Of a stretch of DNA of 64,000 nucleotides, positions 22,651 to 35,181 are shown piece by piece. Where the stretch lies: NCBI GenBank assembly GCA_964036315.1, contig OZ038500.1, positions 62,760,102-62,824,101 on the forward strand, given 5' to 3'. Both the position numbers and the translations under genes were made by a program. The notes beneath the pieces were generated by a model. It was given only the letters and a program-made list of their open reading frames with translations, did not search any database and was not told the origin of the DNA. Every line of letters starts with the position of its first letter. The stretch's first letter is position 1. Origin of the DNA: Acanthosepion esculentum (Eukaryota > Mollusca > Cephalopoda > Sepiida > Sepiidae).

Positions 22651-23195
22651 AGAAGATGGTGACTGACATTGCCGTAAGAAATCAGAAAGAAGTTCCACAG
22701 GTGAGAAGTTCTAAAATAGAAACTGTTAAAATAGAAGTGGCGGTTACATCTAGCTAGTCCAACAGTAAAATTGCAGTGAATGATAATTTTTATAAAATTC
22801 TTGCACAGTAAATTTCTTTTACTTTTTTTTTCTTTTTTAAATTCAGGTAAAATTACCCTCCCTACCATAAAATGAAAATTAAACTTTTGATATTTAATGG
22901 ACAGTTTGACTTGCTTTTAAAAAATGCATTAAAATTTTAATTAGGTGATAAGAAATAAAAACTAAAAGACACAATGAGTAACTTTCTAAATAGAATAATC
23001 CATAACAAAGTGTGGGAATATTATTATTATTATTATTATACTAGTTTATAGGAGAGATCAAGCTACATGACTGATATTTATATAACATCACATTGTGTTT
23101 ATATATATATATATATATATAAGAAATATAGTCTTAAGATGTGCTATATTTATGGGATAAAGTGCTCAATATCAGAGATAAAGCGTGTGTAAATA

Positions 23196-23290
23196 TAAAA
23201 ATGAACATAGAAGTCAACATTTAGAGGCGACAGACTGTTTCATGCTAGACGCAATCGTCAAGCCATGAGTGCTGTTATTTTTCTCGGCTA
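23196..23290 (+). repeat. Arm of inverted-repeat element, cf. 52673-52811
   Basis: It contains 'aagtcaaca', 'ggcgacagactgtttcatgct' and 'cgtcaagccatgag', matching the left arm of the 52673 element. A second arm was not found. Confidence 0.5.
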
Positions 23291-25137
23291 TTTATATATA
23301 CGGGTCAGTGGTGCATTGTGGGTAGTCTATTTTGGCGGTTATTTTACTGGAAGTCATTTATTTATTTATTTGGGTTAGATTATTTTGCTTGTTTTTATTT
23401 ATTTTTATTTCTATTTTTTATTTTTATTTCTTATATATTTATTTTCATTAGTCAGTGTTTTTATTAACGTAGTAAAAATTTGTTTATATCGCTTATTTAA
23501 TAGTTTTGTTTTGGGAAGATAATTAAAGCCATTTATTCAATTTTGGGGTTGATTGTTGTAGTTTATTCTAACTATTATTTTGGCACGAGCAGTTTATTTA
23601 TTTGGATGAATATAGATTAATTTATTTTACTTGTTTTTTATTATTTATTTATTAAACTGTACATAAATAAACTAACAACCCAATCCCGATAAAGTAACCG
23701 TTGGAAAAAGCAAATACAAATAATCAATCCGAACAAATACATGAAGTAATAAACAAATTAAAAGATATAGCAAGATAAAATCTAATTTAATGTGAAATAG
23801 CCATTTGCATACTACTATAGTTTTACCAATATAAATAAACAAAAACAAAAGGAAAACTTATCTTAGATGACAATTTTCGTTCACTGAGCGACTTATCAAG
23901 ACAAATGTAAGGATTTTATTTTGCAAAAAGTATTTATAAACAAAACTAAAAATAACCACTTAATAGTGTTTTTTATCATTTCAGGTTTAAGTCTCAAACT
24001 TTTGTATTGTTATAAGCAAGAAAATGAACTAAGCCACAGTACTACTTGTTAACCCACACACACACACACACACACAATTTGGTATATTTTAATTTTGTAC
24101 TTTGGTAACTGAATAATCATAAAATGTATTTATATATAAATTTTCTCATTATTCCAGTTATCAAAGTAACTTTTCTAAATCAATGACAAAGTGGGAAAAA
24201 AAATTTTCCCCACATTGTTCTGGTATATAAAAATTTATATATCTTTTCACACCATATTTGTAGAAGAAAAAGCCTGTGAAAAGTGAAAGGAATAATCTTC
24301 AAACCCAGCTCTACAAAATTTAACTAAATTGTATTATTAAGTATTTGTTTTCTTTCAAATCAAAAGAAATGAATTACAAAGATCCTCGAAAAACAAAGTC
24401 CCACAAAAATATTTTGTTTTTTTTTACAACACAACAATTGTGTTAGTATCATAGAAAAAACTGAATACGCCTACTTAATGTAACTTAATTTACGTTGTTT
24501 TATGAATGCATGTAATTTTCCAGCAGTCAGTAAGTGAGAGTGGTGTTATTACTATTATTAATATTTTGTTGACATAACTCTGGATGTTGTCAGTGTTGCT
24601 TAATTTACTTTAAAATCACAAGGTTATTGCAAAAAGTTACTCAATAAATATGTGAAAGGTTGAGTAATTAATTATACAAAAGATGTGAGTAATTAGTTTG
24701 TCCACAACAACAACCCTGGTCAAAGGTTTACCCCCTCCCCCACCAAAAAAATTGACTATTGATTCAATGCGACAAATATTTATAGGAAAAAAAATAGGCT
24801 CAAGGAAGCTAAAGTTAGATTTACTAAACTCAGAAGTTTATTGGTTAATAATAAAATTTTTAAATATCTATCTTTAGGAGGGAAAATATTGTCGATCATT
24901 TTCTGGAGTGATCTCTCAAATTTCATAGCAGACAACAAACATGGTTGTATGATTTTTCAGAGGTCTAAAAACATTTGAGATAATGTCATCAAATGTGGAA
25001 ATTCAAATTGGAGCCTACATTTTGCACAAAAATGTGTCAATTTCTGTGTGAGCCAATGTTGGTACAGAATTGAGATTTTAGTGATATTACTTAAATCTAT
25101 TGATTTTTTCTACAATTTTTAAATGGCATTACACATA

Positions 25138-27667
25138 CACTACCAATCAAAAGTTTGGGACCACCCTAAATTGTTTCTCATAAAAAAGGTTAATTTTGCA
25201 TATTTGGATCAATAAATTCACTTATTTTTATATATACATAACCCTTATATAAAATTCAAACACATTTTTCTACAAGCATTATAAATTTATTTGCATAAGC
25301 TTTGGAAATTTTATTACAACCTGATAACTTTTCTGAACTTACAAATATACCAAGAACTAAACAGATTGGTACTCAAAAAAAGAGCCAAAATGGAAATTCT
25401 TTCTACAGAATGGTATTTTAAACATTAGATTTCTAGAAAATTATAGATATATATAAAAAAAAAAAAGGGGTGCATTATTGCCAGCAGCAACATGCAGAAA
25501 CTGGTGCAAATGTATGCATGGAGGCCCAAAGTATGATTTATTGTGGAGGATAGACACTTGATCATTTCTAGCAAAAGAAACAGAAGAAAAACAGTTCCCC
25601 TATTAACTGCTGAATTTAATTCTACACATAAACATCCAATATCTGTTATGACTGTTAAGAGAAGACTTTTATTAGGCTTAAAGAATTAAGAGAAACAGTT
25701 CTCCTATTAATTACTGAATTTAATTTTACACATAAACATCCAATATCTGTTATGACTGTTAAGAGAAGACTTCTATCAGGCTTAAAGAACTAAGAGAAAC
25801 AGTTCCCCTATTAACTGCTGAATTTAATTCTACACATAAACATCCAATATCTGTTATGACTGTTAAGAGAAGACTTCTATTAGGCTTAAAGAACTAAGGG
25901 AAACAGTTCCCCTATTAACTGCTGAATTTAATTCTACACATAAACATACAATATCTGTTATGACTGTTAAGAGAAGACTTTTATTAGGCTTAAAGAACTA
26001 AGAGAAACAGTTGCCCTATTAAATGCTGAATTTAATTCTACACATAAACATCCAATATCTGTTATGACTGTTAAGAGAAGACTTCTATTAGGCTTAAAGA
26101 ACTAAGAGAAACAGTTCCCCTATTAACTGCTGTATTTAATTCTACACATAAACATCCAATATCTGTTATGACTGTTAAGAGAAGACTTCTATTAGGCTTA
26201 AAGAACTAAAAGAAACAGTTCCCCTATTAACTGCTGAATTTAATTCTACACATAAACATACAATATCTGTTATGACTGTTAAGAGAAGACTTTTATTAGG
26301 CTTAAAGAACTAAGAGAAACAGTTGCCCTATTAAATGCTGAATTTAATTCTACACATAAACATCCAATATCTGTTATGACTGTTAAGAGAAGACTTCTAT
26401 TAGGCTTAAAGAACTAAGAGAAACAGTTCCCCTATTAACTGCTGAATTTAATTCTACACATAAACATCCAATATCTGTTATGACTGTTAAGAGAAGACTT
26501 CTATCAGGCTTAAAGAACTAAGAGAAACAGTTCCCCTATTAATTACTGAATTTAATTCTACACATGAACATCCAATATCTGTTATGACAGTTAAGAGAAG
26601 ACTTCTATTAGGCTTAAAGAACTAAGAGAAACAGTTCCCCTATTAACTGCTGAATTTAATTCTACACATAAACATCCAATATCTGTTATGACTGTTAAGA
26701 GAAGACTTCTATCAGGCTTAAAGAACTAAGAGAAACAGTTCCCCTATTAATTACTGAATTTAATTCTACACATGAACATCCAATATCTGTTATGACAGTT
26801 AAGAGAAGACTTCTATTAGGCTTAAAGAACTAAGAGAAACAGTTCCCCTATTAACTGCTGAATTTAATTCTACACATAAACATCCAATATCTGTTATGAC
26901 TGTTAAGAGAAGACTTCTATCAGGCTTAAAGAACTAAGAGAAACAGTTCCCCTATTAACTGCTGAATTTAGGATGTGTATCAATTAAGAAAGCTCGATTA
27001 AAAAAGAGAAAATAAGTTAGAAAAGAACAACACGGGCAAAATAGCACAAGGATTGGATTTTAGAAGATTGGAATAAGGTACTATAGACTGACGAGTTCAA
27101 ATTTGAGCTTTTTGGAAGTAAATGAAGAGTGTCAGACAAACTCCTTCCAAATGAATGAGTGAAAATTGCATTGTGCCAACTGTTAAGCATGTTGGTGCTG
27201 CTTGAATGGTTTGAGGATATTTTGGAGGTGAGATTGCTGGAGACTTTGTTCAAATTAAAAGGCATTGTACGAAAGGATAAGTATCATTCAATCGTGTAGA
27301 GGCATGCAATTCCTTCCAGCTGCCACATTATTGAAAAAAAAAGTTTGTTTTGCAATAAGATAATGATCCAAAACACAGCTCAAAACTGTGTACAAATTAT
27401 CTAAAATCAAAAGCAAGGGAATTTTGCAAGTCGTGATTTGGTCCACTTGCTGCCGATCTTTCAACAATTGAACTAGTCTAGAACGAAATTGACCATAAAG
27501 TTTGAAGTGAACTGCCTAAGAATAAGCAAGATCTGTCTACACATTTACACACTGCTTGGGAATCACTTCCACCAACATACTTTTACAAGTTACTAGAAAG
27601 GATGCCAAGAATTTGCTCTGCAGTAATAAATGCACGTGGTGGATTCTTTGATGAAACGAAAATATAA
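25138..27667 (+). pseudogene. Tc1-type transposon relic with transposase interrupted by a tandem array
   Basis: The left terminus CACTACCAATCAAAAGTTTG follows TA and is a typical Tc1 terminal repeat. From about 25490 the translation follows a Tc1 transposase: GRPK, then RNRRKTVPLLTAEFN and HPISVMTVKRRLL of the helix-turn-helix domains. It resumes after the array with IKKARLKKRK, TDEFKFELFGS (first catalytic Asp region, with a stop replacing W), QDNDPKHSS (second Asp, preceded by a stop) and NEIDHKV (Glu region), ending INARGGFFDETKI with TAA at 27665. Stops and frameshifts are numerous. I could not find the right terminal repeat. Confidence 0.85.
25591..26970. repeat. 104-bp tandem array, 13 full units plus a partial, with higher-order pattern
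   Basis: The word ACAGTTCCCC recurs at an exact 104-bp period from 25591 to 26943. The unit corresponds to part of the helix-turn-helix coding region of the Tc1 transposase. 104 is not a multiple of 3, so the array destroys the frame. Variants (attactg, catgaac, gacagtt, ctatcagg, cataca, ttgccc) recur together in alternating units, implying amplification of dimers or larger blocks. Confidence 0.95.
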
Positions 27668-28082
27668 ATTTGCTTTAATTGAAATTATAATTTTATATTC
27701 ATTTTAGTTAAATTATTGTATAATTGCGTGTAAACATAAAAAAATAAATTTCTTCAAAGGCATGGAATTTAATTCATTTTTTAAGTTTAGAGGAAAAAAA
27801 TTGTTCTTGAGCAAAAATTAATATAAATATTTCCTTTTTGTTAACTTTTTTTCTAAACCACCTGTTTTCGTACAACAAAAAGAAGTGAACTTAATATTCA
27901 GAATAGGAAAACTTAACTCATTAATACCCACCAAAAAAAAAAAAGTGGCATTAATTATAAAGGTAAAAATCCCAGATTAATTATAGGTTTCTAAAAACAT
28001 CTTGTATAAATTATAGGTTTATCCCTATAACCCATTAATGTCCTAAAAATAGGACCTAGGGCATTAATGGAGGGGAAAAAAA

Positions 28083-28300
28083 GGTGCCTTGGTATGAAGT
28101 AATGGTCAATGAATTAGTCTGGTTGACCACTTATATTTAGTTTGATCCTCACTGAGTACTCCATATTTGTGACCTTGTGTCAAATTTAACATCTTAGGCA
28201 CTTTAGAGAAAAATAATCTGGGTGACTATTCCTACTGAGTTATCCTCACTGGATGCCCTATGTCTGGTCTTGTGCCAAACTAGCTTAATAAATTATGATT
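28083..28300 (+). mobile_element. SINE family B, one copy plus partial second
   Basis: 'gatcctcactgagtactccatatttgtgaccttgtgtcaaat' and 'tcctcactggatgccctatgtctggtcttgtgccaaac' are two body segments of family B. The head before the first reads 'ggtatgaagtaatggtcaa'. Confidence 0.65.
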
Positions 28301-28740
28301 ATGGGACAGGGGAACAAATACTTATAAGACCAATTAGGGTTTTATTTTTCATATTTTGTTGCATATATATCACAATAATTGTAATCACTAGAATTACAAA
28401 TTGTGAGTTGTAGATCTCAAAAATTTGACATGAATGTTTTACCAACATGTAGAATTAACCTAACACCATTGTCAATTTTAGAGTTATTCCGAGCTGCTAA
28501 AATCTGGATGGTTTGGAAACTAGAAATGACCAGTCTGAGTTCACTGCTTGAACTTGAAGCATATCATAATTTTTTTTAATATCAATCCAACATGAAGTTT
28601 GTTTAAAGTGAGCATTAAAAGATTATGGCTAGATCAATGTGAAGCAGAAAGAACATATGTGAGAAGCATCGCAATTTTTATGATATAATCATAATAACTT
28701 TCTCTTAATGTGGGAAAATATCCAGGAGGCAGCTGACAAA

Positions 28741-29438
28741 AAAATTTTGACAAACATGGATGTTCATGCTCACAATAATACACAGGATCAAAAGGATGGT
28801 TTTTCCCAGGATACATTTTTTTTTTAAAACTACCTTCACTCTTTGGCAATATTTTTTTTTTTTAATTGTTTCATACGATGAAAGTGAATTTATAACAAGC
28901 ATATTAAACACTATTTATTAGAGTGTTTATTTATAAGAATAATTTTCTATTTACAACATTCTAAAGACTAATACAATTGTATCAAAACTAATGCAATGCA
29001 ATATTTATCATTTACCAATTCATAAAAGAAATAAATATGAAATTTTTTTTTTTCATAAATTTATAAACATTTATTAAAATGTGAACCTACTATAAGGAAA
29101 TTCTTATTTACCACTTTATAAAGTTTGAATCAATTGACAATTATCTAAGTTTTTGCCAACCATTTCAATAAATAATATAATAGTGTAAAACAATCTAATA
29201 AATAAATGTTCATTATTTTGTTATCAATTCTCAAGAACAAAGAAATGTATAAATTCATTTTTATATGTTTAGGTTTTATTAAAATTTTAATCACTCGCTT
29301 TTTAAAACAATAAACATTGCTGAAAAGTGAAGATAGTTATAAAAAAAAAAAAAAGAAAAAAGCAGTGCCATGTGAAAAAATGTTCTTTTGACACTCCGCC
29401 TTATTTCAGACACGAAAGTCCATGTTTACCAAAATTTT
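28741..29438 (-). mobile_element. Long inverted-repeat element, family E
   Basis: The termini 'aaaattttgacaaacatgga' and 'tccatgtttaccaaaatttt' are inverted repeats. The core is the reverse complement of the 10581 copy ('accaattcataaaagaaataaatatgaa', 'aagtttgaatcaattgacaa'). No ORF. Confidence 0.8.
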
Positions 29439-29609
29439 ATTGGAATGGGACAATTGTCCTGACACTTCAAACAGAAATTAATCATGTTTTTACCTGCTCA
29501 TTCAAAATTATGACAAAGAATTACTCCTCTCCTTTCCTTGTTACATAAAGTTTGAAATATGTCAGTTTTGTTTACTGAAGTTTTTCTGATATCTCTAACT
29601 TCAAATTCA

Positions 29610-30300
29610 GGCATAGATATTGATTGATTTGTTTGTTTAATGGCATATCAACTCCTTAAGAGGCATTTAATGCCAAAATGTAATTTTCTTGGGAGCTTTG
29701 AAGTAATAACAATATGATATATGTTATTCTGCTTTCACAATTGAATACATAGTAGATGATACTCTGCTTTTGTGCATGTACATGTTTGTGTAGACATGAT
29801 TACCAGAGGCATTGAGATGTGATAGTTTTGTTGAAGTTATATTTTGGAATACAGTTTGATTTAAGAAATTGTAGGATATTATATAGATTAATGTCATGAA
29901 AAAGTTCTTTCATATTGGTTGGTGATTTCCTTCATCTGCCCATCAATCTCTATATGCCATCCAATGCCAAAATCTAAACATTTTGAACGCAATTGTATGC
30001 CTTTAACTACAGATAAAATATATTGTTCGTCCTTTTGCTATAAATATGTATTGTTGGTAATTTTTTTTTTATATATAAAAATGTATTGCAAGTATTTTTA
30101 CTATAAGACTGTATTTTTATGCTTTCATAGTGTTTTGTTTTTGTTTGAGGGTTCACTATTTGTCCATAGCTGGGACCCTAACAGGTGTTACTATCTCAAG
30201 TTAGGGTGAACCTGGGGAAAAACAGCAATTAAGAGGTGGTTCAACACACCTCAAATCCTCCAATCCCAGAATCAAAGGCCTTGCCAGGCAGAGACAAGGA
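29610..30300 (+). repeat. Interspersed repeat family F, longest copy
   Basis: It starts around 'tggcatatcaactccttaagaggcatttaatgccaaaa' and ends with 'ggaccctaacaggtgttac' and 'caattaagaggtggttcaac'. It resembles 21060-21550 and the reverse of 47695-47975. An inserted or expanded segment lies at about 29700-29950. Confidence 0.65.
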
Positions 30301-30505
30301 AAAAGACTAAATAGAATGAAAAGCCAACTGAGTAAATTCTGAATCTTTGGCAAGAGTCATTTTCTAAATAACATTCAAATATAATTCTGGATGTATGAAA
30401 ACATTACTGTAAGTGATTCTGTTCAACAACTGCTTTCACTCAACTAATTATTTATTAATTTTTCAAAAGGTGGTGTTAGGACTGCAAGCACAGAAAGTGA
30501 ATTAG

Positions 30506-30509
<4 letters not shown>

Positions 30510-30547
<38 letters not shown>

Positions 30548-30728
30548 GCACAGTGGAGTAATGGATAGCAGCTCGGATTCCAGTTAAATCAATTACATTC
30601 ACTTACATGCTAATAACCTTCGGAAAGGTAAGAGTCCTCTTTTTCTCCCCCAGCTGTGGGTAAATAGCAGGACAGACTGGGTTCTATAGCCTTGAGTGGC
30701 AATTGGTCTAGGAGAAGGAAAACTCTGA
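30510..30728 (+). mobile_element. (AT)n run followed by SINE family A
   Basis: A dinucleotide run at 30513-30544 abuts the SINE head 'gaggcacagtggagtaatggatagcagctcgga'. The body follows with 'attcacttacatgctaataaccttcggaaagg', 'cccagctgtgggtaaatagcaggacagactgggttctatagcc' and 'caattggtctagg'. The box B region is shortened. Confidence 0.8.
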
Positions 30729-31959
30729 ATTCTGGTTGTTTGGGAACCTGGTGGCATATTGTGCGCCAATTCTCCATATTCAGCTCTTCCAAAAAGTGTG
30801 GTTGGTTCTGCACAAACCTTCACCACTATAATCAAAATGATATGTGCAGGTAGTCTTGCTATCGGTTTTTTAGTCTCTATCTGAATCAGCAGCAAGTCAT
30901 AATGCCAACTCTCGCTTACAAACTGGTTACCAACAGCAACCTCGTCCATTTCAAACCTGTAGCATCCAAAGAATGATCAAGAGATCAACCAACCAAATAT
31001 ACTAATTATTTCTTACTTTTAGATCCAAAATTTAACTTACCTTTTTTGATTTTTAAAGTTTAAAAAACAACTGTTATTAATCTGAGAAGCTGATGTTTGA
31101 AATTTGAGAGAAGAAAGAAAAAAGTCCTGACATTGTTAAATCATGTAATGTAAATTATCATCATTAGGTAAGATAATAACCATACCTTGGAAGGAAATAC
31201 AGTGAAAAAGAATCGTAAGAGATGTCATTGTATATGCCAAGAATTATTGTTATTGTTATACAATAATTAAGAGTAAGAGACTTAGTAAAGAGAAGAGAAT
31301 TATTATCTTTTTTGATTTATTAATGTAAATCAATTACCAAGCTGGTTGTCTATTTTTATAATGCACTCAATCATAGAAGCATCAATGAATAAATAAAGAG
31401 CAAACACCCAAAAAGCCTTAACCTTCTTCCATAAAAAGTTTGTGTTATCTTTTTTTATCATGATAAAATGTTAAAAACTGACATCTGTATCTCAAATAAA
31501 TTTCCCAAGTGTGCTTAAGTCGTATTACCGTTATTTCCCACAATACTAAAACTTCAGTTGAAATTATTACATAAGTGAGGAGAATATTTTTGGATTCGGT
31601 TTTCATATTTTCTTTTGTTTTTACAGTACACGATGAGGAATTTAGCAAATATGGTGGCGAGAGTTTTAAAAAAAAAAATTTTTTTTAAATGCACTCATAA
31701 AAAGGGGGAAAATATCAAAGTAAAGAATTTTTCATTTTTGAAGACTTCTACTTCAACAGTTTCTTTTCTCGCACTTCCCGCCTGTGGAATTCCCCTCTCT
31801 TTCCTGATAAGTACAATCTTCAAAAATTTAAATAAAAAAAAAGAAAAAAGACCGACACGTTACTTTTCTATAATAAGAACATCAGATTTCTTTAAAAATG
31901 TTTTTAAAACTGCTCGTAAATGAAAGAGCACTTTTTCCTTTACTTTCGTATATCAAATA

Positions 31960-32055
31960 AAAGGGGCGGGGATCGGAAAATAAATGGTGGGGTCGGAAAC
32001 TCTAATAAACGGGAAGGGGGTCAATAAATGGGGTGATCGGAAAATGATTGAAAGT
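31960..32055 (+). repeat. G-run cluster with repeated 'ggtcggaaa' words
   Basis: Five to six G-runs ('ggggcggggatcggaaaataaatgg', 'ggggtcggaaac', 'gggaagggggtc', 'ggggtgatcggaaaat') form a diverged short tandem repeat. It stands out in this AT-rich intron. Confidence 0.6.
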
Positions 32056-32423
32056 AAAGTTTAAGACAAGAAGCCTTTTTCAAACTAACCTCAAAGAACT
32101 AAAAATAAATATCCATCAATCAACAATATTCTATCAATGTCTAAAGTTTAAAATTTAAAGAATTTTATTTAAAGTTTAAAAGTCTTTAACAAATTACAAA
32201 ATCGAGAATAATACTTCCATTTTTCAGCAATCTGTATGGAATGTGAATAGTAAAAAAAAAAAATCAGAATGGGTTCTTAATAAGTTCGGGTGGGGGTGAG
32301 GCGATTGAAAGAAAAAATCCAAAAAATCCAAAAACTGGAGAGACGTTTATTTGGCACAAATCCTTTTCTTTCTCTAATTAATTGGTAGAATTTTTCAAAA
32401 ATTTCAAACATAAAAATAAAAGA

Positions 32424-32460
<37 letters not shown>

Positions 32461-33158
32461 GAGGTTTCAATGTTTCATTTTTTGTTTAGTTTACAGTACA
32501 CGTTTCTTTTTTTTTTTTTTTTTTACATAAAATCGCGGGTGTATTTACTGCTGATTAATTAGTGTTTTGTTAACTACCTCAAACAAAAGCTGCTTTTAGT
32601 TTTAAATACCCAACTTCAAGTGTCAATTGAATTATTTAAAAAAAAAAAAGTCCATTATTCTATTCACTAAACAATAACAAACTTTTTGAAACTACATTTC
32701 TTTTTTAGCGTGTACACTACAGTAAACAAATCAAATTGAATAACCGTCTTGTCACAGTCACATAGATGTCATTTTTTGTGTAAATAAAGGCAAAAACTCC
32801 TCTCCACTTTAAAATTGTATTTTTCAATGAGGCAAATTAAAAAAAAAACAATTTTACTTTTTGCCTTTTTTACTTTTACCAGAACAAGCTGATCTTGCCG
32901 AAGACGGCATCAACAAACATTCATAGGAAAATATTGAATTTTAAAACCAAACACCCTTTTTTCACGGTCTACTACTCTAGGGAATTTTCAGCTGGTGGAA
33001 CACAATTTTTATTTTATTTTCTCAATGAATAAGTCAAAAAAAAAAAAAAAAAAAAAAATTAAAGTTAAAATAAAATGAAAAATAAATAAAAGTATAAAAA
33101 ACACATGCATAAATTTTTTGGGTGAAATCGTAATAAAAATAAAATAAAAGATAAAAAT

Positions 33159-33212
33159 CTTCCGAAAATATTTTTTATGGCTGCAGTATCCATAAAAAAA
33201 TATTTTCGAAAG
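33159..33212. repeat. Long AT-rich hairpin
   Basis: CGAAAATATTTTTTATGG at 33163-33180 is mirrored at 33190-33208 with one extra A, around a nine-base loop. The flanks (cttc/aaag) extend the stem with one mismatch. No associated ORF. Confidence 0.85.
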
Positions 33213-34224
33213 CTTTACCAGGATATTATATTGCGATTAACTTGTGTAAGAAATAGAGCTGTTTTGGTTTGACTTTTGGATACTGTGGAATTTATAAAGG
33301 CCGAACACCGACTTTTCTGTTGCGAAATGAAACTGACTTGGAGGATATTCACTATAAAATGAAGAAGACAAAACTGGAGAGAAGTTATCAAAAGATTAGT
33401 CAAGAAGTGGGTACCCGTCATAAACATATGGTTGGTACGGGGTACCCACTAAAAAAAGTGATAATTATGATTAGAAATCTAGATTCGCCCGTGTAGTGAT
33501 TTTGATCCGAATTGTGTGGGTATCCCACTATTGACGACTTGTACCAGATAAGTTAAAATTAAAAAAACAAAACCCGCTGAGTAAATTTTTTTAACCAGTG
33601 CCAAAGGTTGGTTTTCAAAAATCCCAAATAAAAAGCCAAGATTTCGAATGTTTATTTAAGACATACAAGCAGGCTTGGATGATTGACATCATAACAACCT
33701 CTGGCTTTTTTTCTTTTTAAAACTAATGTTCACCCAATACAAGGCCCAAGAGCCACTCAAGGTAGAGGCTTACTGAATGGGGTTGTGTGATAATAGGAGG
33801 AAATAGTAAGTGAAAATTATGAGGATAGATAACAGACGACTGACCTTAGATTTAAAGAGGTTAAGATTAGTCTTCTTACTTAAGCACTTCAATTTTAGGG
33901 TCAATTTTTATTTAACTTGAGATGGGAAGTATCAACGCGGAAATCTGTTCCATAGAAGATTAACTTAAGGTAGTGTACAGGTGAGAATAGACGCAGGAGT
34001 CTGCTCCACAAAGAAAGTATGTTCTTGCAAAGAAGCTTTCATAGTGTAGTAACAATAACATCTTTTTACCAGTAGAATACGTAGGGAATGAGGGTTGATC
34101 CAACCCCATGACTCCCTATCCTAATCTTCACTCCGCCCCGATGTCTTTAATGCTTGGCTATATAATTTAAATTGGTATATATTTTTTTTAATTATTGAAA
34201 GAAAATTGAATAAAAAAAAATTAC

Positions 34225-34840
34225 CTATGGCCATGCTCGTGAGATGTTCGGTAGTATCGAGGTTATTTCTTTCTTCGTCTTGTTGTTGCGAGTCAGTCTG
34301 TTCAGCCCGTCTCATTTCTTCTTCTTTAGATCTTTCAGCCTCTTCATAAGAAGGCAGGTCAGTTGCCACATCGTAAGAAGGTAAGGCGTGACCACTTAGG
34401 ACACTCTGCTGGTGAACAGCACCATTACTTGGTGACATCTTGTGACTGCTCGAAATCATCATCAACGTGACCATGTCTTGACTTTCAGACTCGGCCAAGT
34501 TTAGCGAAGTTGTGGTACCACTGGCTTGAGGAGAGGCTTCTGCTCCCTCGTAAGGTGGGGGTGGTGGCGTAGAAGAAGCACAAGAAGGCTGAGCAGAGAA
34601 GGCTGGCATACTATCATTATTTGTTAAATGGGGGAGATGAGCTGTGAGTGAAGAAGGGCTTGAATTCCTTCTTATGTTGTTGTTAGCTGATAGAACGATG
34701 TTCAAAACACGTGTATCATCGTCTTCACGGTCACTATGGATCGGGGTTATAATAATTATTTCTGATCCTTCTTCTGATGTCTCTCCCTCATCTTCATCCT
34801 CAAGCATTTCGTATTTAATATTGCTGGTTGGTGTAGCCAT
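34225..34840 (-). CDS. NDFIP: NDFIP1/2-like protein, exon 1: N-terminal cytosolic region with PPxY/LPxY motifs
   Basis: Residues 1-205 and the first base of codon 206. I chose the ATG at 34840-34838, with A at -3 and G at +4, because the in-frame sequence upstream has no ATG before a TAA at 34897-34895. The region is acidic near the start (about residues 12-27) and serine-rich. It carries a proline run ending PPPY (94-97) and two LPSY motifs (153-156 and 162-165) in the block LPSYDVATDLPSYEEAER, the hallmark of NDFIP1/2 for binding WW domains of NEDD4-family ubiquitin ligases. Donor ATAG|GTAATT. Spliced to 13941-14263 it gives 312 residues, longer than human NDFIP1 and nearer NDFIP2. Whether it is one ancestral gene for both vertebrate paralogues is an inference. 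Confidence 0.95.
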
Positions 34841-35181
34841 CGTTGGCTCTGTTACTTGTTGTGGGCAAAGTGCTACTTTGACGACCAAAGTCGTTTATTC
34901 AAATTATTATTATTAAACAATAAAGTAATTTGTACTTGTTTAAGACAGCCAGTCTATATGTGTGACGAGCGTATAAGCAATAAACAAAGGGTCGATACAA
35001 GCAGGTCTCAGCAACAATAACAAATGAAGATTGAAATGGCTAAGTTAAGCTTAAACCGGAAGTGGAACTCTTTCGTGATTTAATGAATCAATTTAAAAAC
35101 AGAGTTATCGTTCATGTTTACAATACACGAAATAACAGATTTTAAAGAATTTAAGTCGAAGATAATAAGCAAAAATAAAAA
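34841..35181. promoter_or_regulatory. Probable bidirectional promoter, NDFIP (-) / POLR2D alternative exon 1 (+)
   Basis: Only 341 bp separate the two divergent start codons. An ETS-type site CCGGAAGT lies at 35056-35063 inside the block AAACCGGAAGTGGAA, which is repeated exactly at 42988-43002 before the other POLR2D first exon. Further similarity extends about 100 bp upstream. No clear TATA box. Divergent housekeeping pairs with an ETS site are common in animals; the shared-promoter reading is inferred. Confidence 0.7.

Larger units (their letters stand above)
14264..34224 (-). other. NDFIP: NDFIP intron, 19,961 bp, filled with repeats
   Basis: Donor GTAATT and acceptor TTTCAG are canonical, and the split glycine codon (G|GC) shows that the two coding exons can splice directly. 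No additional conserved NDFIP segment is missing from the joined product, so no internal coding exon is needed. The intron carries the repeats listed separately. The stretches 16370-18060, 23300-25130 and 30730-31950 hold nothing I can name beyond A-rich tracts and microsatellites. Confidence 0.85.

Noticed and set aside
30599..30949. 116-residue minus-strand frame as a gene
   Set aside because: About half of it is the reverse of a SINE family A copy.
33390..33445. GGTACCC inverted pair as a transposon end
   Set aside because: GTGGGTACCC and GGGTACCCAC are inverted 40 bp apart, but no longer arms, target duplication or second copy were found.
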